Position numbers and translations under genes: made by a program. Of a stretch of DNA of 64,000 bases, positions 53,830 to 62,350 are shown one piece after another. The notes beneath the pieces were generated by a model. It was not told where the DNA came from, searched no databases, and worked only from the letters and a program-made list of their open reading frames with translations. Positions within the stretch are counted from its first letter, which is position 1; each line of letters opens with the position of its first letter. Source of the DNA: CAZMSD01 sp964568855 (lineage in GTDB: Bacteria; CAIWAD01). Location: positions 16,728 to 80,727 of the forward strand of contig CAZMSD010000015.1 of assembly GCA_964568855.1 (NCBI GenBank), written 5' to 3'.

Positions 53830-54812
53830 TGCAGCTCCTCGCGCAAGGCAAGCAGGCGATCACGGATGTCCTGCGCCTCTTCCACCCGCACCAGCACGGC
53901 GCGCAGGCTCTTGATCCCGTGATACTCGCGCAGGTAGGCGCCGTACATCTTGCGCATCTCGAGCACCGCCTTGAACTCGCCCTTGTGTATCACGGCCAGG
54001 TCGAGGTGCTCCAACAGCAGGTCGACCCGTTCGACCAGGGCGGGCGGATCGGTCAGGACGCCGCGATCGAGCCAGGAGCGGGCCTCCCGGAACAGCCAGG
54101 GGTTCCGCATGGCTCCGCGACCGATCATCACCCCGTCCGCGCCGGTGGCCTCGAACATCTGCTGTGCGCCCCGGGCGTCCCGCACGTCGCCGTTGCCGAT
54201 CACCGGCACGTCAAGGGCCTGCTTGACCCTGGCGATCCAGTCGAGGTCGGCCCGGCCCTCGAACTTCTGGCAGCGCGTGCGCCCGTGGACTGTCACCGCT
54301 CGGACGCCCAGGTCCTGCAGGCGCAGGCAGACCTCCACCACGTTGATGCTCTCCTGGTTCCAGCCCAGGCGCAGCTTGGCGGTCACGGGCAGGTCCACGG
54401 CGTCAACAACCCGGCGGGCGATTTCGTAGAGCAGCTCGGGTTCGCGCATCAGCTGGCTGCCGGCGCCGCCGCCCACCACCTTGCGGGCGGGACAGCCGAA
54501 ATTGATGTCCACCAGGTCCGGCCGGTTCCGCGCCACCTTCCGGGCCGCATCCGCCATGCGTCCCGGATCGCGGCCGTAGATCTGGATGCCCACCGGGCGC
54601 TCTTCGTCGGCAATGGCGATCTTGCGGGCCGTCTTCCCCGCCATGCGCACCAGGCCCTCGCTGCTGGTGAACTCGGTGTAGACGAGGTCCGCCCCCAGCC
54701 GGCGGCAGATCAGGCGGAAGGGCTGGTCGCTGTAGCCCTCCATCGGGGCCAGCAGCAGGGCGTTCTCGATCCGCAGGGGACCTATCTTCAGTACGCGTTT
54801 CTTCGCCAGCAT
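53826..54812 (-). CDS. dusB: tRNA-dihydrouridine synthase (DusB-like)
   Basis: 328 aa, TIM barrel FMN enzyme. LLAPMEGYSDQPFRLICRRL, GIQIYGRDPGRMADAARKVA, the catalytic Cys in DINFGCPARKVVGGGAGSQL, TAKLRLGW, AVTVHGRTRCQKFEG, VIGNGDVRDARGAQQMFEAT and VMIGRGAMRNPWLF. It reduces a uridine in the tRNA D-loop with NADPH. The C-terminal helical bundle recognises tRNA. The subfamily is set by overall similarity to bacterial DusB. It overlaps pdxA by 4 bp and is probably the first gene of the run. Confidence 0.92.
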   Translation of the reverse strand: MLAKKRVLKIGPLRIENALLLAPMEGYSDQPFRLICRRLGADLVYTEFTSSEGLVRMAGKTARKIAIADEERPVGIQIYGRDPGRMADAARKVARNRPDLVDINFGCPARKVVGGGAGSQLMREPELLYEIARRVVDAVDLPVTAKLRLGWNQESINVVEVCLRLQDLGVRAVTVHGRTRCQKFEGRADLDWIARVKQALDVPVIGNGDVRDARGAQQMFEATGADGVMIGRGAMRNPWLFREARSWLDRGVLTDPPALVERVDLLLEHLDLAVIHKGEFKAVLEMRKMYGAYLREYHGIKSLRAVLVRVEEAQDIRDRLLALREELQ

Positions 54813-54854
54813 GGTCGTGTTACAAATTCCGACCCTGTCGATTTCGTCGCATGC

Positions 54855-57743
54855 TCAGAAATCGAAGCCCAGTTCCGCCCAGAGCCGCCAATGGCCCGCA
54901 TCGCGCCAGCCGTGGCTCTCGGTCAGCAGGGCCGCGCCGGCACTCAACCCGCCCAGCACGCTGTCCAGGCTCAGGCGGGCGCCGACCTCCTGCAGCACGG
55001 ATTTCCGGCTGAGCGTCCGGCTGCCGGGAAAGCTGATTCCCAGGGCGCTCCAGCGCAGACCGAGGTGCAGCGCTCCGCGCGGCGTTTCCAGCAGCCGGGG
55101 ACGGTACTCGAGGCGCAGCCCCATGGCGTGCCGCCCGGCCGCCTCCCTCGGACCCAGCGACCGCAGCCAGCGGTCACCGCCGAATTCGAAGAGTTCGCGG
55201 CGGTGGGGCGCGTCGCTCAGGGCCCAGAGCACGGTGCTGTGGCCGGTGTGCCTGCCGGACAGAGTCCGCCAGGAATCGAAGGCGGCCATGGTGCGGAAGA
55301 AACCGCGTCCGGGATCCTCCGCGGCAACGACGTTTTCGTAATACACCACGTGGTACTCGCCGTTCTCGGTGAAGACCGTCCGGTCCCGCGAATCCACCAG
55401 ACTCAGGGCCCGCAGCCTGATATGCCGCTCCCAGTCCGGCGTGTCGCCTCCGCGCTCCCTGGCCGACTCCAGGGCCCCGGTGAGGTAGACGCCGCCCAGC
55501 CTCTGGATCTGCTGGCCGGCACGGAATTCCAGCGCCAGCCGCTCCCGCTCCAGGCGTTCGCCGGTACCCGCGGCGGCGGCGACTTCCGGTTCCAGGTGAA
55601 TGATCTCGCGGTCGCGCTCCAGGCTCAGGCGGCTGGTGAGCAGGGTCTTCCAGATCCGGTCGCTTTCCAGCACGATTCCGCCGTGTTCCTGGTGCGCTCC
55701 GTAGACCATGATCAATTCCGCGCGCAGGGCGCCGCCGGCCAGGTTCTCCCAGAGGACCTCGAGGAAGCCCTTGCCCTCCCAGACGCTTGAATAGCGCAGG
55801 CCCGCGCGCAGTACCGGGAATTCCTTCTCCACGAGGCGCAGTTCGGCGATGTTGAGACCGCCCTCGCGGAGCAGCCGCAGATAGACCTGGCTGTAGAGGC
55901 CCGTGGCGTAGATCCGCTTCACCGAGCGCTCGGCGAGATCTAGCTGAAAGACTTCGCCGCGGCGCGGTCTGAACTCGCGCAGCACGAGCTTCGGGTTCAG
56001 GCTCCGCAGACCCGCGACCCGCACCTCGTCCAGGCGACCGGGCCGCAGGCGAAGCTCCAGTGTATCACCGAAAACAACCAGGCTGTCCAGCTCGCAGAGG
56101 GAATACCCCTGGCGGCGCAGGGTTTTCAACAGCTCGTCGATCTCCCGGGACAGAGCATGGCGATCAATCCTGCCGTCTTTTACGGGGGCTGCGAGTTCCT
56201 CGAGGGGCTGGTGCTTCATGTCTTCCAGGCCGCTCAGCCTGAGTCCGCGAATCCCGGGAGTCGGCCGCAGCGTCAGAGCCAGCAGGTTGCCGTTTTCGCC
56301 CTCCAGCAGCTCGACCCGGATCGATTCGCAGGTTCCACACCGGTCGAGCTCTGCGAATAGCCCATGCAAACATGCCTCGGAGATCTCCCCGGGAGCGCCG
56401 CCCAGCGGGCTCGCGTGAATCTGAGTCATGATTCCCCGGTGCAGCGGCAGGTCGCCACTCCGGGTGCTCAGCACCACCGGATCGCCTTCCCGTGCCCCTT
56501 CGCCCGCTGAAAGTCCGCCTTCCGGTGGAAGCAGCTCCACGCGCAGGGAATCCCAGCGGATTACACCGGCCGCCCGGGCCCGACTGACACTCAGGCGGGC
56601 CTGCAGCTCGGGCAGCAGGGCCCTGATGCTGGCCGCGCCGGCCTCGATCATTTCGTCGCGCCGGGAGAAGTCCGCCAGCAGCATGTGACCCAGGCGCGGC
56701 CGGGCCACGAAATCGGCGTCCTCCAGGCTGCGACTGTTCTTCTCGGCCTGCATCAGGGTGATCACCTGGTCGGCCACTTCCCAGGCTTCCTGTATCTCCT
56801 CCCGGTTCCGGAAGGGACTGGTGGTGTCCACGACCAGGACCTGGTCCGCGCCCAGGCACCGGGCGCTGGCCACCGGAATGTTGCTGACGATTCCGCCGTC
56901 GATCAGAATCAGTCCGTCCTGTTCCACCGGCTGAAAGAGAATCGGCACGGACATGGAGGCCCGCATGGCCTCCGCGAGGTCGCCGACGCCCAGCTCGACC
57001 AGCGATCCGTCTTCCAGGTCGGTGGCCACCGCACGAAAACAGGGCCGCAGCTTGTCGAAGTCGCCGAAGGCCTGGAGCGGAGCCCTGCGGACCATGTGCG
57101 AAAAGTACTCGCTGACCCGCTGCCCGGAGGAAATGCTGCGCGCGTAGACGGGAGTGAGGCCCCGAAGGCGCACCTGCAGCAGGTGCCGGCCCGTGATCTC
57201 CTTGCGGCCGGTGTACATGGACTGCCGGTCCGGACGGTCACCGAAGAGGTCGTTCCAGTCGTACTGCCTGAGCAGGCTGTCGATCTCGCCGGGGGAATAG
57301 CCCGAGGCGTAGAGGCCGCCCACCACGGCCCCCATCGAAGTGCCCACGATGCAGTGCAGGGGGATGCCCGCGCGCTCCAGTTCGGCCAGGGCGCCGATCT
57401 GGGCGATTCCGCGGCCCCCGCCGCCGCTGAGGACCAGGCCGAGGCGCGGCGCTTCCCAGTGCTTTTCCGGCCGGGGGAGGTTCCGCGTCGCTTCCAGCAG
57501 CGAACCGGAATCCCAGCTCCAGCTCCTGCGTAAAGGATCCCGGGAGGCAGCGGAGTCGGGTTCCGCCGATTGCGCCACGTCCAAAGCCCCCGCAGCGCCA
57601 GCCTGCGGATCCACTCCGCCGAGGCAGACGGGGAGGTCTTCCCGGCAAAGCATGAACAGCATGGCCAGGGCGCAGGCCGCCGCGCGCCGGTCGACGGACC
57701 ATCGATGGAACGTGATACACTTCACTATCCGAAAGCATATCAC
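54855..57743 (-). CDS. Patatin-like phospholipase fused to POTRA and BamA-like barrel (type Vd-like)
   Basis: 962 aa from a GTG at 57743. N-terminal signal region (AAACALAMLFMLC), patatin domain with oxyanion GGGGRG (107-112), nucleophile GTSMG (134-138) and DGG dyad (282-284). One POTRA-like unit (about 520-650; LRLRPGRLDEVRVAGLRSLN) and a C-terminal 16-strand barrel (ENLAGGALRAELIMVYG to LWAELGFDF with terminal aromatic) follow. This is the PlpD/FplA type Vd arrangement, in which the barrel carries the lipase to or across the outer membrane. Phospholipids of the organism or a host could be substrates. No operon partner; 221 bp separate it from the next gene. Confidence 0.88.
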   Translation of the reverse strand: MICFRIVKCITFHRWSVDRRAAACALAMLFMLCREDLPVCLGGVDPQAGAAGALDVAQSAEPDSAASRDPLRRSWSWDSGSLLEATRNLPRPEKHWEAPRLGLVLSGGGGRGIAQIGALAELERAGIPLHCIVGTSMGAVVGGLYASGYSPGEIDSLLRQYDWNDLFGDRPDRQSMYTGRKEITGRHLLQVRLRGLTPVYARSISSGQRVSEYFSHMVRRAPLQAFGDFDKLRPCFRAVATDLEDGSLVELGVGDLAEAMRASMSVPILFQPVEQDGLILIDGGIVSNIPVASARCLGADQVLVVDTTSPFRNREEIQEAWEVADQVITLMQAEKNSRSLEDADFVARPRLGHMLLADFSRRDEMIEAGAASIRALLPELQARLSVSRARAAGVIRWDSLRVELLPPEGGLSAGEGAREGDPVVLSTRSGDLPLHRGIMTQIHASPLGGAPGEISEACLHGLFAELDRCGTCESIRVELLEGENGNLLALTLRPTPGIRGLRLSGLEDMKHQPLEELAAPVKDGRIDRHALSREIDELLKTLRRQGYSLCELDSLVVFGDTLELRLRPGRLDEVRVAGLRSLNPKLVLREFRPRRGEVFQLDLAERSVKRIYATGLYSQVYLRLLREGGLNIAELRLVEKEFPVLRAGLRYSSVWEGKGFLEVLWENLAGGALRAELIMVYGAHQEHGGIVLESDRIWKTLLTSRLSLERDREIIHLEPEVAAAAGTGERLERERLALEFRAGQQIQRLGGVYLTGALESARERGGDTPDWERHIRLRALSLVDSRDRTVFTENGEYHVVYYENVVAAEDPGRGFFRTMAAFDSWRTLSGRHTGHSTVLWALSDAPHRRELFEFGGDRWLRSLGPREAAGRHAMGLRLEYRPRLLETPRGALHLGLRWSALGISFPGSRTLSRKSVLQEVGARLSLDSVLGGLSAGAALLTESHGWRDAGHWRLWAELGFDF

Positions 57744-57964
57744 ATTCGCTCAGCAGTGGCAAGCGGGCCTTTTCGAGCGAAGCGAATGCACCCGGGAGGC
57801 TCTCGCACCGCGGTACAGGCTTCGAACGGAGGAACCAATCGAGGATCATAGCGCCGCGATTCCCGGTGTTCCCCCGAAACGAAGGAACGCTGCAGGAATC
57901 GCGGCGGTCAGGCGCTGGAAGACCGATCCGACTCAATCGGTCCACCGGCGGTGTTCCGACGGCT
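57744..57964. other. Intergenic region with weak hairpin
   Basis: 221 bp between two minus-strand genes. GACCGAT/ATCGGTC (57921-57942) forms a 7-bp stem past the lamin-tail gene with only TT after it, a weak terminator. The promoter of the patatin gene must lie here; I could not pick its -10/-35. Confidence 0.35.
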
Positions 57965-59083
57965 TTACTTCAACAACAGGAGCTTCATCACGCTCCGGCT
58001 GCTTCCCGTTTCCAGCGCCAGGAAGTATGGACCGCCGGGCGCCTCGGCCAGCTCGAGCCTCCGGTCATGGATCCCGGCACTCAGCTCTCCCTCGTGAACC
58101 ACCTTGACCTCCCGGCCGGTCAGATCGTACAGCACCAGCCGGGCGCTTCCCGGGCCGGGCATCTCGAAACGCAGGTTGCAGTCCGGATTGAAGGGGTTGG
58201 GCCAGGCTTCCAGCAGCCGCGGGCTCTCCGGGAGGCGGCCCTCGTCGATTCCGGCGGCCGGCTGCAGGGGTCCGGCGAGCAATTCCTCGCCGCCGCCCGG
58301 CCGGTGCAGGTAAAGGAAGTACACGGATCCCGGCAGCGGCCGGGAGTCCACGTATTCGTAGACCGTCGATTCCGGGTGGACCAGGACCTCGCCCAGCAGC
58401 AACTCGGGTCCCTCTCCGACCCGGCGGCGCACGCTGAAGCGTTCGACCCGCCCGGTGAATTCCCATTCCAGCCGGACGACGCTGTCCTGCACCAGCAGGC
58501 GGATAGAGGTCAGTTCGAGCACCGCGGTTGTTTCGTCGCCCGGAACGGGATTCTCCTCCACGTCCCAGAATTCGGGCCCGAATCCCTCGCCTGTCAATAC
58601 GAGCGACATGCCGGTCTCCACGTCGCCGACGAAGCCGCCCTCGACCCAGACCCCGGCTTCAACGGCCTGCGACTCCCAACTATGGCCGGGCTGGCCGTAT
58701 TCCATGTAGTCCCGCATGAATTCGACGCTCTGTTGCTCGGCTTCCCACAAGCCGACGAAACCGTGGGTATTGCCCAGATTCTGTCCCGCCACGAACCAGA
58801 GTTCAAGGCCCGAGGGCGGCTGCGGAGCATCGGCGTTGCTGTGGATCAGCACCGTCGCCCCCGAGGGAACCTCCAGCGGAGGCAGCACGAAGTTCGGTCC
58901 GGAGAGATCCAGCAGCCACCCGCCGATGTTGACCGCCGCGGCCCCCTGGTTCACCAGTTCCACCCATTCCTGGCCCCCGTCCGATCCCACCGGATCGTAG
59001 AAGACCTCGGATATCCTGATCTGCGCCAGCAGGACGCCCGGCAGCAGCACCGCCGCCAGCGCCATGCGCTTCCAACTCGTCAT
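57965..59083 (-). CDS. Lamin-tail-domain protein with T9SS/FlgD-like tail
   Basis: 372 aa; ATG at 59083 with GGAGATCAATC upstream. Signal peptide 1-20. A lamin tail domain (LTD, about 22-135) starts with ISEVFYDPVGSDGGQEWVEL and includes IGGWLLDLSGPNFVLPPLEV, an Ig-like fold common in secreted bacterial proteins. A middle Fn3-like region (RFSVRRRVGEGPELLLGEVL) and the C-terminal tail AWPNPFNPDCNLRFEMPGPG to LLLLK follow. LTDs often bring nucleases or adhesins to the surface, but no enzyme is attached here. Its gene is divergent from rpsD. Confidence 0.83.
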   Translation of the reverse strand: MTSWKRMALAAVLLPGVLLAQIRISEVFYDPVGSDGGQEWVELVNQGAAAVNIGGWLLDLSGPNFVLPPLEVPSGATVLIHSNADAPQPPSGLELWFVAGQNLGNTHGFVGLWEAEQQSVEFMRDYMEYGQPGHSWESQAVEAGVWVEGGFVGDVETGMSLVLTGEGFGPEFWDVEENPVPGDETTAVLELTSIRLLVQDSVVRLEWEFTGRVERFSVRRRVGEGPELLLGEVLVHPESTVYEYVDSRPLPGSVYFLYLHRPGGGEELLAGPLQPAAGIDEGRLPESPRLLEAWPNPFNPDCNLRFEMPGPGSARLVLYDLTGREVKVVHEGELSAGIHDRRLELAEAPGGPYFLALETGSSRSVMKLLLLK

Positions 59084-59585
59084 GATTGATCTCCTCTGAT
59101 TGATTCGAGCGGCGCCGCAGCGCCGCCCTGTTCCATTCCTGATCCCGCCTTCCGGCTCGCTAGGGCGGGTGCTGATACGGATTCGCCATTGCGCGGGTTT
59201 CCAACGGTTGTGTTACAGAAACATATGGCGGGGGTTCGCCGCCGAAGCGGGAACCCCCTGGGCCGTTCTCCCGAACAGCTCCAACCTCGGCCCCCACAGG
59301 GCAAGCGGGATGCCAGGAAATCCCCTCCGGAAAACAGGCACTTGGCGCCGGCGGGCGCGGGAATCTTTCTGAATTCGGCGAATCAAGAACGCCGTAAGCG
59401 GGAAGTCGGCGGGAGCGGAAATTCCGTGAGGCGACTTGGAATATTTCCGGAAAAACGATAGAGTCTTTGTTCGCGTCTATCGGTAGCTCCCCGGCAGCCG
59501 TGGAAGCGGTTTGGGCGAGGCGGATCGGAAGGGCCGATCGCCGCCGTGGGCCGGGGCTCCAGTGCCATCACATCGGAGGAGCGAG
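59084..59585 (+). promoter_or_regulatory. rpsD leader and divergent promoter region
   Basis: 502 bp. Just before rpsD are two hairpins: CGATAGA/TCTATCG (59456-59482) and GATCGG/CCGATC (59523-59539). Ribosomal protein S4 binds its own mRNA leader in several bacteria, so an autoregulatory leader is plausible but is not shown by a known consensus here. The rest contains no recognised gene. Confidence 0.4.
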
Positions 59586-60206
59586 ATGTCTCGTTACCGC
59601 GGTCCCAAGGACCGGCTTTCCCGCAGATTCGGCGTCAACCTCTACGGCGCCAAGCGCAACCCGCTGGACCGCAAGGGCTATCCGCCGGGCCAGCACGGAC
59701 AGAACCGGAGATTCAAGGAGAAGGAATTCGGACTGCATCTGAAGGAGAAGCAGAAGTTCCGCGCCTTCTACGGCATGATCTCCGAAAAGCAGTTCAGAAG
59801 GACCTTCGAAAAGGCCCGCGGCATGCGCGCCGGCGTGACCGGCGAGGTCTTCGTGGGCCTGCTGGAAACCCGCCTGGACATGATGTGCGTGCGGATGAAC
59901 TTCGCGCCCACAATCTGGGCCTCCCGGCAGGTGGTGAACCATGGCCACATCCTGGTGAACGGCAAGCGCTGTAACATTCCCAGCGCGCGCGTGAAGCCAG
60001 GCGACGTGGTCAGCGTGCGCGAGAAGAGCCGCAAGATCCCCATGATCCTGCATCAGTTCTTCGGCAGCAAGATCACCCCGCCACCCTACGTGGAACTGGA
60101 CGCCGACAATTTCACCGGCAAGCTCGAGCACTTCCCCGAGCGCCACGAGGTCCCCTTCCCCGGGGAATTCCAGGAACAGCTCGTGGTGGAGTACTACTCG
60201 AGGTAG
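59586..60206 (+). CDS. rpsD: 30S ribosomal protein S4
   Basis: 206 aa from the ATG at 59586, preceded by GGAGGAGCGAG. MSRYRGPKDRLSRRFGVNLY, YPPGQHGQNRR, ETRLDMMCVRMNFAPT, then the S4 RNA-binding fold ASRQVVNHGHILVNGKRCNI and SARVKPGDVVSV. The N-terminal Cys cluster of the zinc form is absent (C-minus type). S4 nucleates assembly of the 30S body by binding 16S rRNA. Unlike most bacteria, the gene stands alone rather than in the alpha operon with rpsM/rpsK/rpoA, and has its own terminator. Confidence 0.97.
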   Translation: MSRYRGPKDRLSRRFGVNLYGAKRNPLDRKGYPPGQHGQNRRFKEKEFGLHLKEKQKFRAFYGMISEKQFRRTFEKARGMRAGVTGEVFVGLLETRLDMMCVRMNFAPTIWASRQVVNHGHILVNGKRCNIPSARVKPGDVVSVREKSRKIPMILHQFFGSKITPPPYVELDADNFTGKLEHFPERHEVPFPGEFQEQLVVEYYSR

Positions 60207-60253
60207 TGTGAAGCGCGGGCGAAGGCGCGCGCGCATTTCTTCCCAACAATCCC

Positions 60254-60282
60254 AAGAGCTCGTCTCCGGACGGGCTCTTTCG
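60254..60282 (+). terminator. Intrinsic terminator of rpsD
   Basis: AAGAGCTCGTC-TCCG-GACGGGCTCTT, an 11-bp stem with one wobble and a stable tetraloop, then TT; about 48 bp past the stop codon. Confidence 0.85.
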
Positions 60283-60463
60283 TGTTAACTGCGTCACACC
60301 CCGCGGATTGCCCGCATCACTCACTCAGCGGTATTGCGATTGCATCTTAGCCGTGGATCAAGGACCGGCCCGCTACACCGCGATTCCACCTTGTCGGTGC
60401 CCCCGGTCCCAGCGCACAAGCGAACACTACGTCACACACTGCCAAGAACCGTGAGGAGGAATC

Positions 60464-62275
60464 ATGAAGCAGCGAATCTGGATTGTACAATTGATTGTAC
60501 TGTCCACCGTATTATGCATGACGGCACTGTCGTTGGAACGTGAACCACGTTCCGCTACCCCGCGCACTCCGCTGAACAAGTCCTGGCTTCTGGGTTCTCG
60601 CGCCCCTGACTCCATGAACGCGGAACAGACGCAGAATGTCCAGAACGCCATCAACGCCATCAAGGACGGCCCGCCCACTTCCATCACCTACGTGGATTCC
60701 GCGGGTAACGTGGACACGGTACAGGCGGCCGATATCGCCGCGGTCCTGCAGCAGCAGCTCGACGACGGGCGCATCCGCGTGGACAGCTCGCTTGCCGCCA
60801 ATGACTACGCCGTCACCACACAGGACGGCAGCACCTCCACGAACGGAGACCAGGTGGATTTCAAACCCTCGGTTCTGTCCGGCGACTCGGCCTTTCTGCA
60901 GGAAGTGCTGGTTCATGAAGAACGGCACAAGCACCAGGCCAATTCGTCCGAGGCGGCCGATGAAACCGAAGCATACAGCCTGGAAAAGGCCTACAAGGAT
61001 TCAATCGGCGTGGATTCCACGAACAGGCACTACGATGAATGCGAGAACAACCTCGCTTACTATCAGGCTCTCGTGGACAGCGCGGCCCAGGACACCACCG
61101 AGGAACGGCGCCGCGTCTCGGACGTGCTGCAACGGGGAAATCAGCTCTACCAGGTGGTCTGCGGCGATATGGAAACCGGCGATGTCGGGTACCTGCGCGT
61201 CGGGGAGCTGAATCAGCCGGACTGGCATACCCAGCACTGGTTCTATGAAGGGCTATTCTATCCCAACGACCTGCTGAGCAGCCGGGACAGCGACGACTTT
61301 CCTCTTCTGCCGCCCGACGTGCTGCTGGTCAGCGGGCAGACCTGGTTCGGCGAGGGCATGATCATGGCCGCCCACATCGACATCATGACCGGCGACGTAC
61401 TCTGGGAGGAAGTGCTCTACGCCCAGCCCTTTGCGAACTATCACTGCATGAGTCCATGGCCTTTCGCGCCTGGAATCATCCAGGTCCTGGACACTCAGAA
61501 CTGGATGGTGATCAACCTGGAGGACACCGACGGCGACGGCCTGCCCGACAGCTTCTTCGATATCTTCTACATGTATGAACCGTTCATCGCCAAATACCAG
61601 CGCATGGACTGGGCCGAGCATCCCACCAATGGTTACGGGATCCTGCTCAGCGAGCGCGACAAGCTCTTCAGCGGTGTTCCGCGTTTAATGGAGGAGATGA
61701 CGCTTGTACAGGACCTGGACTGGAACCTGGTGGGCGATGTAACACTGCCCGTGCACTGGTTCGAATTCCTCGACCTGGTGCCCGTGATCCAGGCTCCGAT
61801 TCCCGAGCCGGGCGACGACTGGGCGACCATCTTCGGCACCTGGAACCACGAGATACAGATCTGGGGCACCAACATGGACGGCGATCCCATCGAACTGCTC
61901 AGCGTCGGGCTGATGAGTTGGGTGGAAATGGACATGGCCCTGAGCCGTCCACTTGAGAACGGCGAGTACATCCGTCCCTACGACGCCACCAGCGATACCT
62001 GGCAGGGGGTGCCCACGCTGATCGGCGAGGATCTGGGTCAGCTTGATCCGCCGCAGAACCTCGAGATCGGGTACTCCTACGACAACCTGAACAGGCTGGT
62101 TACGCTGACCTGGGAGCTCGTGGCGGGCGCCGAGTATTACAACGTCTACCAGGGGCAGGGTTACGAGGGCTGGGAACTCATTCTGACGACCACGGACACC
62201 ATGGCTGTATTCGTCATTCCTGAGATCCTGCCGCCGGGAACGGCCATTACATATCGAGTGACAGCCGGCAATTGA
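60464..62275 (+). CDS. Secreted protein with HExxH motif and C-terminal Fn3-like domain
   Basis: 603 aa; ATG at 60464 follows GAGGAGGAATC. Signal peptide 1-22 (LIVLSTVLCMTALS). HEERH at 151-155 with acidic residues E163, E167 and E169 downstream (SSEAADETEAYSLEKAY) could be a zinc site, as in gluzincin-type peptidases. The region before it is compatible with a small protease or a degenerate one. The middle 300 residues (GQTWFGEGMIMAAHIDIMTG and the like) look beta-rich. Residues about 530-603 form an Fn3-like module (PQNLEIGYSYDNLNRLVTLT). No T9SS tail. I do not recognise the family. Confidence 0.7.
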   Translation: MKQRIWIVQLIVLSTVLCMTALSLEREPRSATPRTPLNKSWLLGSRAPDSMNAEQTQNVQNAINAIKDGPPTSITYVDSAGNVDTVQAADIAAVLQQQLDDGRIRVDSSLAANDYAVTTQDGSTSTNGDQVDFKPSVLSGDSAFLQEVLVHEERHKHQANSSEAADETEAYSLEKAYKDSIGVDSTNRHYDECENNLAYYQALVDSAAQDTTEERRRVSDVLQRGNQLYQVVCGDMETGDVGYLRVGELNQPDWHTQHWFYEGLFYPNDLLSSRDSDDFPLLPPDVLLVSGQTWFGEGMIMAAHIDIMTGDVLWEEVLYAQPFANYHCMSPWPFAPGIIQVLDTQNWMVINLEDTDGDGLPDSFFDIFYMYEPFIAKYQRMDWAEHPTNGYGILLSERDKLFSGVPRLMEEMTLVQDLDWNLVGDVTLPVHWFEFLDLVPVIQAPIPEPGDDWATIFGTWNHEIQIWGTNMDGDPIELLSVGLMSWVEMDMALSRPLENGEYIRPYDATSDTWQGVPTLIGEDLGQLDPPQNLEIGYSYDNLNRLVTLTWELVAGAEYYNVYQGQGYEGWELILTTTDTMAVFVIPEILPPGTAITYRVTAGN

Positions 62276-62318
62276 TCGCGATCTTCCGCACACCCCGGAA
62301 TGCGGCTGCAGCCGGCGA

Positions 62319-62350
62319 GGAAGCCCACCAGCAGGTGGGCTTCCTTTTTA
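62319..62350 (+). terminator. Intrinsic terminator between convergent genes
   Basis: GGAAGCCCACC-AGCA-GGTGGGCTTCC, a perfect 11-bp stem, then TTTTTA. It serves the plus-strand gene and its T-run contains the stop codon of the citrate lyase gene on the other strand. Confidence 0.95.

Larger units (their letters stand above)
895..57718. repeat. Dispersed 7-mer GTGATAC, about 37 copies in both orientations
   Basis: By eye the plus strand has GTGATAC at 895, 11449, 12784, 16373, 17680, 18919, 19649, 20450, 21083, 21467, 21955, 25453, 39100, 40333, 44113, 44830, 46111, 47869, 52708, 53919 and 57712. The reverse complement GTATCAC is at 1416, 4159, 7057, 10667, 13173, 14990, 16546, 18228, 32550, 42421, 42840, 43150, 43289, 51188, 53987 and 56062. 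About four would be expected at this base composition. Copies lie in all frames, often through rare codons (GTA TCA, ATA). The flanks are not conserved. Copies are nearly absent from 25.5-39 kb and after 57.8 kb. Confidence 0.75.

Noticed and set aside
53346..55790. Plus-strand open frame of 814 codons
   Set aside because: It is opposite pdxA, dusB and the patatin gene, all with clear catalytic motifs; composition is that of an antisense frame.
60464..62275. A T9SS tail on the HExxH protein
   Set aside because: The C-terminus is an Fn3-like module ending YRVTAGN without the NPFNP block.
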